Below, one piece after another: positions 42,032 through 50,042 of a stretch of 64,000 nucleotides of DNA (position 1 is the stretch's first letter; each line of letters begins with the position of its first letter). Source of the stretch: Acidobacteriaceae bacterium. GTDB lineage: Bacteria; Acidobacteriota; Terriglobia; Terriglobales; Acidobacteriaceae. The notes beneath the pieces were generated by a model, which saw nothing but the letters and a program-made list of their open reading frames with translations, was not told the DNA's origin and made no database searches. Position numbers and translations under genes: made by a program. The stretch covers positions 551-64,550 of the forward strand of contig PLBY01000152.1 in NCBI GenBank assembly GCA_003134655.1. Direction: 5' to 3'.

Positions 42032-43129
42032 TTAGTTCACGAAGCGGCGCATACGAACATTCATAACCATCCCCAGCGCCAGGAACATGAACAACACAGA
42101 AGACCCACCATAACTCATCAGCGGCAGGGGTATTCCGGTGACCGGCATAAAGCCAACCACCATGCCGACATTGACCAGGATATGGAAGCTAAGCACAGCC
42201 ACCACACCCATCACCACGAACGTGCCAGCGCGGTCGGGCGCTGTTTGCGCGTTCTGGGTCAAACGCATCAGCACAATGAAGTATAACAGCAGAACGCCGA
42301 GAGCGCCTACGAATCCATGTTCTTCTGAAAAAGCGGCGAAAATGAAGTCCGTTTGCGGAACTGGGAGGAATGCGCCGTGTGTTTGCGAGCCTTTTCCGCC
42401 CCAGAGGCCCCCGGAGCCCACGGCGATCTTGGATTGCTCAACTTGGTACCCCGATCCCTGCGGATCGAGTTCAGGGTCGACAAAGCTGGTCAAGCGTTGC
42501 TTCTGATACGACTTCAGGACGTGCACCCTTGGGATGAAAAAGACCGCTCCCAAACCTACCGTCGCGAGCAATGCCACGGTCAACCCTTGCTTCCATTGCA
42601 GTCCGCCCAGAAACACACCCATGGCCGCAATCGGTAGGTAGGTAAGAGCAGTACCCAAGTCCGGTTGTTTGAGCACCATCAGCATGGGGATGCCGACGAT
42701 CGCTGCGGCCTTCATAAAATCCGCCCAGGAAAGTTCCCGCTCGCGCATGTCGGCGAAATACTTGCCGACGGCCAGGATGAGAATGAGCTTGACCCATTCG
42801 GATGGCTGGAAGTGGTTGCCGCCGGGCATTTTGATCCAGCGTCGTGCACCCAAATATTTTTGTCCGAAGAGCAACACAGCCATCAGTGAGCCAACGCCGG
42901 CGATGTAGAACCAGTGAATCTGATCGAGCAACGCCTGATAGTTGACCAGGCTGATGATGAACATTGCGCCGACGCCGGCCACAATCCAATAGACCTGCTT
43001 GACGTGGGCTCCGGCAAACTTCGTGTGCATGGTGGCGCTGTGAATCTCCATCACGCCCAGGCCGCAAATGATGAGCACGAAGCCCAGAAGGACCCAGTCG
43101 AAGTCGCGGTATGAGACGTAACGTGCCAT
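42032..43129 (-). CDS. rodA: Rod-shape peptidoglycan glycosyltransferase RodA
   Basis: 365 aa, about ten membrane helices, SEDS family. Signature segments: WVKLILILAVGKYFADMRER, LKQPDLGTALTYLPIAAMGV with the catalytic-region Asp, and the C-terminal GFMPVTGIPLPLMSYGGSSV. Polymerises lipid II into glycan strands with the PBP2 transpeptidase encoded next upstream, in the elongasome organised by MreB. In the minus-strand order mreB-mreC-mreD-mrdA-rodA-rng. An 88-base gap with short tandem repeats separates it from mrdA. Confidence 0.96.
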   Translation of the reverse strand: MARYVSYRDFDWVLLGFVLIICGLGVMEIHSATMHTKFAGAHVKQVYWIVAGVGAMFIISLVNYQALLDQIHWFYIAGVGSLMAVLLFGQKYLGARRWIKMPGGNHFQPSEWVKLILILAVGKYFADMRERELSWADFMKAAAIVGIPMLMVLKQPDLGTALTYLPIAAMGVFLGGLQWKQGLTVALLATVGLGAVFFIPRVHVLKSYQKQRLTSFVDPELDPQGSGYQVEQSKIAVGSGGLWGGKGSQTHGAFLPVPQTDFIFAAFSEEHGFVGALGVLLLYFIVLMRLTQNAQTAPDRAGTFVVMGVVAVLSFHILVNVGMVVGFMPVTGIPLPLMSYGGSSVLFMFLALGMVMNVRMRRFVN

Positions 43130-43138
43130 AGAAACAGC

Positions 43139-43169
43139 TTCTAGCTTCTAGCTCCTCGCTTCTAGCTTT
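43139..43169. repeat. Short tandem repeats (CTTCTAG units)
   Basis: Between rodA and mrdA: four near-copies of an AGCTTCTAGC/CTTCTAGCT unit with period about 7-9 bases. Similar but different unit repeats fill the other gaps of this block (45187-45388, 47191-47311). No coding meaning. Confidence 0.6.
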
Positions 43170-43217
43170 TCCGTTGAGGGATCGACTGCTCGGCCCCCCT
43201 CAGCAAATAGGTCTAGG

Positions 43218-45185
43218 TCATTGATGCATTCCCGGGGCGGCTATCGCGACTGCCAGCGGCCTGTTTGGCAGGTCGAGAACGAAACGACCGCCTTGCAATG
43301 TTTCCTTGCCGCCGTCGGTATCGGGGTCGGTCCACAGGCCACCGATATCCACGGTTCCGTCGCTCTTCGGCTTCTCCGCCATCTTCTGCGGAACACGGCG
43401 CTGCTTGTCGACGTAGGCCTTGATTACTTGAGTTGCCAGGTGAGCCGCCAACCGGCCGTGCTCGCCGCCCTGGAACAGCACACAGACGACGATGTCGGGA
43501 TTGCGGCGCGGCGTGAATCCTACGAACCAGCCGTTCTGCGCCAGATCCGCGCTGTTCTTGAATCGGGCACGAGTCGCCAGCGATACAATCTGCGCGGAGC
43601 CCGTCTTGCCCGCAATATCGATGCCTGGAATGTGCGCCGAAGGAGCCGATCCTCCCGGCAGCAGAACCCGCGTCATTGCGTCGGTGATAAAGGTCCACCC
43701 ATTCGGGTCAATCGGGACGTTTTTCACTTCCGTAACGTGCTGGGCCTCGACGTAGCCTGGAGGCATGTCGGTTGGGTTGATGACGTGCGGCACAACCATG
43801 CGCCCACCCATGGAGATCGCACTGATAGCACGCAACAATTGCACAGGCGTAATCGCGACCGCGCCCTGGCCGATGCCGACGGAAATCGTCTCCCCGGCAA
43901 ACCACTTCTGTTTGAAATTCTTGATCTTCCATTCTTCCGAGGGCATCACGCCAGCCACTTCGTTGGGCAAGTCGATTCCAGTCTTTTGCCCCAATCCCAG
44001 GTCCGTCGCGTATTTTGCGATGCGGTCGATACCCAGTTTTTCCGCCAGCGTGTAGAAAAACACGTCGCAGGACGCGTAGATCGCTTTCTCAAGAGCAACT
44101 TCCCCGTGTCCACTTTTCACCCAGCACCCGAAACGGCGGCCATAAAACACAGCGCCGCCGGTGCAATTGACATGGAGCGTCTGAGCAATGCCTTCCTGCC
44201 ATCCTGCGACCGACATGATGATTTTGAACGTCGAGCCGGGCGCCAGTTGCGCCTGAATCGCTTTGTTCAGCAGCGGCTTGTCGGGATCGGTGACCAGCTT
44301 GTTCCACTGGTCGCGTGACACGTGTACGGCAAAATCATTGGGATCAAAGGATGGCCCGCTCACCATCGCGAGAATCTCGCCCGTGTGCGGGTCCATGGCA
44401 ACGATCGCTCCGTTCTTCCCTTCCAGAGCCTGTTCCGCCGCAATCTGCAAATCGATGTCGACCGTCAGCTTAAGTTGCTTGCCGGGTATCGCTTCGGTTT
44501 CGCCTAAGCGCCCAACTTCTCGGCCGTGGCTATCGACCAGGGCCTGGCGCGATCCATTCTGCCCCATCAGCAGCGTGTTGTACTGGCGCTCGACGCCGGA
44601 AATGCCGACGACGTCGCCGGCGTTGTAAAGCTCAAACTGGGGCTGGTTCAGCATATCTTCGCTGACCTCACCCACATAGCCGATCAGGTGCGCCATGAAT
44701 CCGTTGCGCGGATACAGGCGACGGTGCGCCATGATCGTGTCGAGTTCGGGCAACTCGTTGCGATGCGCTTCGATGAACTGCAACTCGTCGGGAGTAATGT
44801 CTTCTTTCAGGAAGATCGGCTGGTACTGCGGCAACGCCGCGAAGTGGCGGATGCGGGCCCTCACCTCGTTCGGATCAAGATGCAAACCCTGGCCTATCAG
44901 GTCCGCATCGCCGACCAGGTCGCGAGTAGAGTCGCGCAGAAGCAACGCGGAAAATGACGGGTAATTGTCGACGATGGTGCGGCCTTCGCGGTCGAGAATC
45001 TTGCCGCGCGGCGCGAGCACCGGGACGTTTCGAATGCGGTTCTTCTCAGCGGCAGAAGCGTAGTAGCCACTCTCCATCACCTGCAGCTTCCACAGTCCGT
45101 AGGCGAGGATCAGGAAGATGCCAAGGATGATGTATTGCGCCGCCGTGAGGCGGACTTCGGAAACTTTTTCGTCGCGGCCGAACAT
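43218..45185 (-). CDS. mrdA: Penicillin-binding protein 2 (elongasome transpeptidase)
   Basis: 655 aa. N-terminal membrane anchor (about 15-35), pedestal/dimerisation domain with NRIRNVPVLAPRGKILDREG and NSVxVVG-like GDVVGISGVERQYN, and the transpeptidase domain with the SxxK serine Ser318 (APGSTFKI), SxN-type motif (YASCDVFFY, Ser-Cys-Asp) and KTG (AGKTGSAQ, about 525). Cross-links peptidoglycan during elongation together with RodA, for which it is also the activator. Placement between mreD and rodA fits the classical mre/mrd module. Confidence 0.95.
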   Translation of the reverse strand: MFGRDEKVSEVRLTAAQYIILGIFLILAYGLWKLQVMESGYYASAAEKNRIRNVPVLAPRGKILDREGRTIVDNYPSFSALLLRDSTRDLVGDADLIGQGLHLDPNEVRARIRHFAALPQYQPIFLKEDITPDELQFIEAHRNELPELDTIMAHRRLYPRNGFMAHLIGYVGEVSEDMLNQPQFELYNAGDVVGISGVERQYNTLLMGQNGSRQALVDSHGREVGRLGETEAIPGKQLKLTVDIDLQIAAEQALEGKNGAIVAMDPHTGEILAMVSGPSFDPNDFAVHVSRDQWNKLVTDPDKPLLNKAIQAQLAPGSTFKIIMSVAGWQEGIAQTLHVNCTGGAVFYGRRFGCWVKSGHGEVALEKAIYASCDVFFYTLAEKLGIDRIAKYATDLGLGQKTGIDLPNEVAGVMPSEEWKIKNFKQKWFAGETISVGIGQGAVAITPVQLLRAISAISMGGRMVVPHVINPTDMPPGYVEAQHVTEVKNVPIDPNGWTFITDAMTRVLLPGGSAPSAHIPGIDIAGKTGSAQIVSLATRARFKNSADLAQNGWFVGFTPRRNPDIVVCVLFQGGEHGRLAAHLATQVIKAYVDKQRRVPQKMAEKPKSDGTVDIGGLWTDPDTDGGKETLQGGRFVLDLPNRPLAVAIAAPGMHQ

Positions 45186-45186
45186 C

Positions 45187-45388
45187 AGACTTCGGGCTTC
45201 CGGCTTCCGGCTTCCGGCGTGTTTGCCACACGTTCAGAAATCGATGCTAGCGCCATTTTCCTTTCAGGAGTTAATCTCATTCTACTTCGGACCTTGAGCC
45301 AGAGGAGCTTTTCTCAGTAACGAAGGTCATGGGTACTCGGCAGCATTCTGTCGGTGATCCGGCCGGAAGCCGAGAGCCGGAAGCCGCT
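45187..45388. repeat. Paired inverted short tandem repeats (CTTCCGG / CCGGAAG)
   Basis: Between mrdA and mreD. Next to the mrdA start are three or four CGGCTTCC units (45187-45217), and next to the mreD stop the complementary CCGGAAGCC units (45359-45388). The arms can pair to fold out the 140 bases between them. The pattern parallels the mreB-mreC gap but with a different unit sequence. Confidence 0.6.
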
Positions 45389-45390
45389 CG

Positions 45391-45912
45391 TCATGTTCTC
45401 TGCTTAAATTTGTCGAGCAGGAAGAACAGCGCAACACCGAGGATCGCGTTCGCGAGACCGCCCAAAACGACATGAGGCCAACTCCACGTCACGTTCATGT
45501 TGACCATTCCTCGGGCAACGGTGAAATGGACCGCGGATTGGATCAGAGAAAAACCCAACGTAACCAGCAGGCGGGCCCCGGCGTTTTCGACGTCGAGTTT
45601 CACACCCAACGACGAAGCTCCATACCCCACCACGGTATTAGCGATTCCGTAGATTCCGATGGGATTGTGGCCCAGCATGTCCTGCGCCAGGCCGATGACG
45701 GCTCCCGTGAACAGGCCAGCCACCGGACTGCGGCGCGCCATGGCAAAGAAGATGGTCACGAGCAGCGGCAAGTCAAAATAGACCGCAAAGCGCGGGAACC
45801 GGAGCGGCAGAAATGCCTGCACAAAGAGCGCCAGCAAAGGAACACCGATCGTTACCGGGATGCTGAACCGGTAGACCTCAACCTGCTCATTGGATGTGTA
45901 GGTGATGGGCAC
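45391..45912 (-). CDS. mreD: Rod shape-determining protein MreD
   Basis: 173 aa from a GTG one base after the mreC stop (TAG-C-GTG); the open frame further upstream lies inside mreC in another phase and is not used. Five or so membrane helices: VTIGVPLLALFVQAFLPL, LPLLVTIFFAMARRSPVAGL, GLAQDMLGHNPIGIYGIANT, LGFSLIQSAVHFTVA and a C-terminal LGGLANAILGVALFFLL. MreD is an integral elongasome protein that binds MreC and helps control PBP2. Coupled to mreC. Confidence 0.92.
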   Translation of the reverse strand: MPITYTSNEQVEVYRFSIPVTIGVPLLALFVQAFLPLRFPRFAVYFDLPLLVTIFFAMARRSPVAGLFTGAVIGLAQDMLGHNPIGIYGIANTVVGYGASSLGVKLDVENAGARLLVTLGFSLIQSAVHFTVARGMVNMNVTWSWPHVVLGGLANAILGVALFFLLDKFKQRT

Positions 45913-45913
45913 G

Positions 45914-47182
45914 CTATTGTGGGCTGCTCTCGTTGGCGGGGGGCTGGGGATTCGGCGGCGGCGCGGTCGGTGCGGTGGAATCAGCGGGTTTCGGCTTTTC
46001 GTTCGCAGGCGCGGTCCGAGTTGCATCGGGCTTCGGCCCCGCCGCTGGGTTGGCTGGGGCACTCACACTCTTCTTCACGGCGGAAGTCCCAGCGGGCTTC
46101 CCTGCTGGGACTACTCCGGACGAGCCTGGAACGGTGCTGGTGACGGATGGATTCTTGGTAGAAGGCGTTGTGGTCGCGGCTGTGCCCGTGGGTTTCGCCA
46201 CGGTCTTTGCGACTGCGGGTTTGACGGACCCTTCTACAGTTCCCGGAGCCGGATTCGCATCAGTGGCCGGCTTGTCGGGCACGGAGGGCAGCCGTTGTGC
46301 CAGAATGTCGGCAGCGCGGACGCGCGTGCTGTCTTCCGCAATGGCCTGTCGTTCCTGCTTCTCCACCAGCACCAGCACTTCTTCCAGCTTGCTCAGGTTG
46401 GCGGCAGGCTTGATCTTGATATTCAGAAACAGGTCTTTGCCGTATCCGACTTTCGACACGGTACCAACGGGCAGGCCCTTGGGGAAGATCTGGTCGCCAC
46501 CGCTGGTCAGCACGGTTTCACCCACCGGAACCTGCTCATCGCTCATGACGCGTTCGAGCACGACCTCACCATTGGCGGTGCCGCGCAGAACTCCCTGCAG
46601 GCGGGTCTTTTCAAGGATGGCGCCGACGCCGCTGCTCTGATCACTGACCAACAGCACCTGAGATACCGACGGAAACACGAGAAGAACCTTACCGACGATA
46701 CCATCGGACGTCATGACGGCCATGTCGCGTTTGATGCCAACGTTCTCCCCCTTATCGATATAGATGATGCGGGAAAGATCGCTGCCGCTGGACCCAATCA
46801 CTTGTGCAGCCACGGTCCGGGAGATGAATTGTTCCTTGAAGGCCAGCAGCGTTTGCAGACGCCGTGCCTGGGCAGCGTCTTCGCTGAGGCGCACCTGCTC
46901 GATCCGCATCTGCTCGATCTGCTCTTTCAGTTGGCGGTTCTCGGCCCGCACGCCGCGCAGGTAAAAATAGTTATGCCAGATGTTGCCGGTACCGTTCTGG
47001 GTCCAGACCAGAATCCGCTCGAAAGGAGTGATGGCGCCGACGCCCCATATGCGGATCAGGCGTGTGTCCTGCACATCGCTGCCGCCGCTGCGTTTCACCT
47101 GTATGGCCAGCCCGAGCACTTGCAGAAACAACACTCCTACAAGAATGACCAGGTTGCGGTAGCGGCCGAGTACGGATTCCAT
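45914..47182 (-). CDS. mreC: Rod shape-determining protein MreC with long C-terminal tail
   Basis: 422 aa, longer than the usual 270-370. N-terminal membrane anchor (NLVILVGVLFLQVLGLAI, about 8-25), a coiled coil (about 70-105; NRQLKEQIEQMRIEQVRLSE) and the MreC beta-barrel domains (about 115-270; VGIKRDMAVMTSDGIVGKVL, GVLRGTANGEVVLERV, IFPKGLPVGTVSKVGYG). From about 290 a Pro/Ala/Thr/Lys-rich unstructured tail of about 130 residues follows. MreC sits in the periplasm and activates PBP2. The tail may tether to peptidoglycan or partners. Confidence 0.94.
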   Translation of the reverse strand: MESVLGRYRNLVILVGVLFLQVLGLAIQVKRSGGSDVQDTRLIRIWGVGAITPFERILVWTQNGTGNIWHNYFYLRGVRAENRQLKEQIEQMRIEQVRLSEDAAQARRLQTLLAFKEQFISRTVAAQVIGSSGSDLSRIIYIDKGENVGIKRDMAVMTSDGIVGKVLLVFPSVSQVLLVSDQSSGVGAILEKTRLQGVLRGTANGEVVLERVMSDEQVPVGETVLTSGGDQIFPKGLPVGTVSKVGYGKDLFLNIKIKPAANLSKLEEVLVLVEKQERQAIAEDSTRVRAADILAQRLPSVPDKPATDANPAPGTVEGSVKPAVAKTVAKPTGTAATTTPSTKNPSVTSTVPGSSGVVPAGKPAGTSAVKKSVSAPANPAAGPKPDATRTAPANEKPKPADSTAPTAPPPNPQPPANESSPQ

Positions 47183-47190
47183 AACGTCAG

Positions 47191-47311
47191 TTTCAAAGCT
47201 TCAAGGTTTCAAAGTTTCAATGTCCCAAGGAACCAACTGCCAGCTGCGATTTTGAGGAGTTCCTCGCAACCTCAGCACCTTGAAACCTTGAAACTCTGAA
47301 ACCTTGAAACC
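47191..47311. repeat. Paired inverted short tandem repeats (TTTCAAGG / CCTTGAAA)
   Basis: Between mreB and mreC. Copies of TTTCAA(A/G)G at 47191-47220 face copies of CCTTGAAAC at 47276-47311, reaching into the mreB stop codon. The arms can pair across about 55 bases. No gene. Possible effect on the ratio of MreB to MreC/D expression. Confidence 0.65.
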
Positions 47312-48375
47312 TACTCGATTGAGATCTTTCTCAGCAGCTTGAAGTCGCTGAGCATTTTGCCGGTGCCAAGAACCACGCTGCACAGCGGATCGTCGGCGAT
47401 GGAAACAGGCAGGCCCGTTTCTTCGCGGATACGCTTGTCGAGGTTCTTGAGGAGCGCGCCGCCTCCGGTGAGGACGATGCCACGGTCGCTGATGTCGGCG
47501 GAGAGCTCGGGAGGCGTCCGCTCGAGGGCGACGCGGATCGCGTTCATGATGGTCGAAACACACTCGCTGAGGGCCTCGCGGATTTCGCCGTCGTCGACGG
47601 TGATCGTCTTGGGCACGCCTTCGATCAGGTTGCGGCCCTTGATTTCCATCGTCATTGGCTTGTCGAGCTGGTGCGCGGAGCCTATCTCCATCTTGATCTG
47701 CTCGGCGGTACGCTCGCCGATCAGCAAGTTATATTTTCGCTTCAGATAATTCATGACGGCTTCGTCCATCTGGTTGCCGGCCATACGCACGGAACGGGAG
47801 TAGACGATGCCACTGAGCGAGATCACTGCGATGTCTGTGGTGCCGCCACCGATGTCGACCACCATGTTGCCGCTGGGTTCGGTGATGGGAAGGCCGGCGC
47901 CGATCGCGGCCACCATGGCCTGCTCGACGAGATGCACTTCGCTCGCCTTGGCGCGATAAGCCGAGTCCATAACCGCGCGCTTTTCCACTTGCGTGATCTC
48001 AGACGGCACGCCAATCACAATGCGCGGATGCACCAGCATCTTGCGGTTGTGCGCCTTCTGGATGAAATAGTTCAACATCTTCTCGGTGACTTTGAAGTCG
48101 GCGATGACGCCGTCTTTCATGGGCTTGATGGCGACGATGTTGCCGGGCGTCCGGCCCAGCATCTCTTTCGCCTCTTTGCCGACGGCCTCGACTTCGCCCG
48201 TGTTCTTGTTGATGGCGACGATGGAAGGCTCGTTGACGACAATGCCCTTGCCGCGCGCATACACCAGCGTGTTGGCGGTGCCGAGGTCGATGGCCAGGTC
48301 GCTGGAGAAAATGCTGAACAGCGACCGGAGGTTGTGACTGCGCGTCGGGCCTGAATGATATCCGTTGTTTGACAT
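47311..48375 (-). CDS. mreB: Rod shape-determining actin homologue MreB
   Basis: 354 aa, standard length. Actin-fold ATPase with phosphate-1 AIDLGTANTLVYARGKGIV, phosphate-2 VVDIGGGTTDIAVISLSG, adenosine motif GIVLTGGGALLKNLDKR and the amphipathic segments expected for membrane binding. Polymerises under the inner membrane and directs MreC/MreD, PBP2 and RodA. First gene of the shape block; the 174-base gap before it holds no ORF and probably its promoter. Confidence 0.97.
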   Translation of the reverse strand: MSNNGYHSGPTRSHNLRSLFSIFSSDLAIDLGTANTLVYARGKGIVVNEPSIVAINKNTGEVEAVGKEAKEMLGRTPGNIVAIKPMKDGVIADFKVTEKMLNYFIQKAHNRKMLVHPRIVIGVPSEITQVEKRAVMDSAYRAKASEVHLVEQAMVAAIGAGLPITEPSGNMVVDIGGGTTDIAVISLSGIVYSRSVRMAGNQMDEAVMNYLKRKYNLLIGERTAEQIKMEIGSAHQLDKPMTMEIKGRNLIEGVPKTITVDDGEIREALSECVSTIMNAIRVALERTPPELSADISDRGIVLTGGGALLKNLDKRIREETGLPVSIADDPLCSVVLGTGKMLSDFKLLRKISIE

Positions 48376-48549
48376 GACGAAATGTTCCCGCGTCTTTCTA
48401 CGTGCTGCTTTGCCGGGAGTCTCCCGGTGTCTTCCTTTTTTCTCTCAGGGTGCTGGCTATCTTCATTCTACGAGATGCCCGGCAACCGTGCTCAAATCGA
48501 AAGTTCGCTATCCCAAAGGTCGCAACCCAAAGTCTGGCAGTGATGGCCC

Positions 48550-49836
48550 CTACTGAATAATGATCTTCTTCTGCTGCGTATTCACTCCGCCCTGCGCGGT
48601 TTGCGCCGTCACCGTGATCACCGCTTCCCCGGTCGGCAACGGCGGCGTGAAGTAATGAAACTGGCCATCTGTGCCGATTATCGGAACCTCACTGCCGTTC
48701 ACCATGACTCGCGCTCCGGTCTGAGTCTTGCCTGTCACTTCAATGACGTGTCCATGCTGAATAAACGGATCCAGATCCAATTCGATGGCCTCGGTCTCCT
48801 TGCCTTTGGAAATGATGGTGAAGCGGTTCTTCTCGCTCTCCACCGATTCTTTCCCGGCTGTGTCGTACGACTGGACCATCCAGTAATAGGCGCCTTCGCC
48901 GAGGCTGGTGACGGTTACCGCCGCTGTATTAACCTTCTTGTCAACGAGTGTAGAAGAAAAATAAGGATTGCGGGAGATGCGCAGGCGGTAACCAACTGCA
49001 TTCGCCATCGGGGTCCAGGAGAATTCCACGTCCTTGGTTGCCTCGCCCGCGGAAAACAGCGGCGCCATGTTGGCGGGAGCGATGGGCGTGGGAGGTCCAA
49101 TTTCTTTAGCCTTCTCCAGATGCGACTGTTGCCCCTGGAAGGTCACCTTTTCCCAGTTGGCGAGTTTCACGGTTTCGCCATTGCGGCTGACCTCGCCTGT
49201 ACCTTTCTTCATCAGGATTTCGTGCTGATCGGCCTTGGGATCGTTATGCACCTGCGCCGCTGACTCCGGCGACAGCGAAGCCGTGGCGCCCGCCACAATC
49301 ACCTGCGATTTCGAACCTTGGCTGTAGGTCGCAGTCGAGAGATCAACCGTTCCGGTGCTGACGGCTACGGCCACGTTGGTCTGCTGCTGGTCGTTGGCCG
49401 AGTTCTCTTCGATCACGATTAGCGAATCCTGTTTCACGGTGTAGCTCGTGCCGTCATTGAAGACGACCTTGGCCATGCCTTCCGAGCCGGTCTGGACGAC
49501 ATCGCCCTTTTCCAGAGGGATGCTGTAGTCGCCGGTGACCCAGCTATTGCCGTTGCTCTTCTTGACGCGCACGGTGCCATCGAGAGCGGTGAAGTGCGCC
49601 TGCTGGGCCGTCGAGGTTCCCGGTCCAGTTGCCGGAGCCATGCCCGCAATATGGTCCAGCAACTTGCCGACTACATTCCCGCCAGCCTTGACCGTGTTCT
49701 CGGTGAATTGTGGGAAGGTGAAACGCACGACAAAATAGAAGATGACCGCGCCGGCCATGATCAGCAGGGCGACACTGCGGTAGGTGATGGTGGTCCACGC
49801 AACGTGGATCCCCGGTTTGCGGTTATCGGAAGACAC
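48550..49836 (-). CDS. Membrane-anchored FecR-domain protein with Ig/FnIII-like repeats
   Basis: About 428 aa from GTG 49836 (SSDNRKPG); the TTG-started frame to 49902 is possible but lacks support. One membrane helix (VALLIMAGAVIFYFVVRF, about 22-40), then a FecR domain (about 70-190; LDGTVRVKKSNGNSWVTGDY, VQTGSEGMAKVVFNDGTSY), a short linker, and two beta-sandwich regions: one FnIII-like (EFSWTPMANAVGYRLRISRN, about 270-360) and one at the C-terminus (IEVTGKTQTGARVMVNGSEV). In classical systems FecR carries signal to an ECF sigma factor; here no sigma gene is present. Upstream of mreB on the same strand. Confidence 0.82.
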   Translation of the reverse strand: MSSDNRKPGIHVAWTTITYRSVALLIMAGAVIFYFVVRFTFPQFTENTVKAGGNVVGKLLDHIAGMAPATGPGTSTAQQAHFTALDGTVRVKKSNGNSWVTGDYSIPLEKGDVVQTGSEGMAKVVFNDGTSYTVKQDSLIVIEENSANDQQQTNVAVAVSTGTVDLSTATYSQGSKSQVIVAGATASLSPESAAQVHNDPKADQHEILMKKGTGEVSRNGETVKLANWEKVTFQGQQSHLEKAKEIGPPTPIAPANMAPLFSAGEATKDVEFSWTPMANAVGYRLRISRNPYFSSTLVDKKVNTAAVTVTSLGEGAYYWMVQSYDTAGKESVESEKNRFTIISKGKETEAIELDLDPFIQHGHVIEVTGKTQTGARVMVNGSEVPIIGTDGQFHYFTPPLPTGEAVITVTAQTAQGGVNTQQKKIIIQ

Positions 49837-50042
49837 TTGGGATCGAAAAACCTCGCTAAACCTTTGCAAATATGCGATAAAGAGCAACGTTAGCACAAGC
49901 AAAACGGAGGAAAGAACAGGTAATCAGTTTGAGACGTTACCGAAGTGCCGGAGCCTCTGCCGGGTGTCACTGCGGGGAAGTCGGAGAGAAGTGATTGGGC
50001 GCACCTGAAACTGCCCGGGGAATCAGCTATTCTTAGTTTCCC

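Noticed and set aside
43221..44318. 365-codon plus-strand ORF opposite mrdA
   Set aside because: Antisense shadow of the PBP2 gene, whose SxxK and KTG motifs are in the other strand; translation is Arg/His-rich with no family features.
45913..46062. N-terminal extension of MreD
   Set aside because: Pro/Arg-rich translation from inside mreC; the GTG one base after the mreC stop gives a normal MreD.
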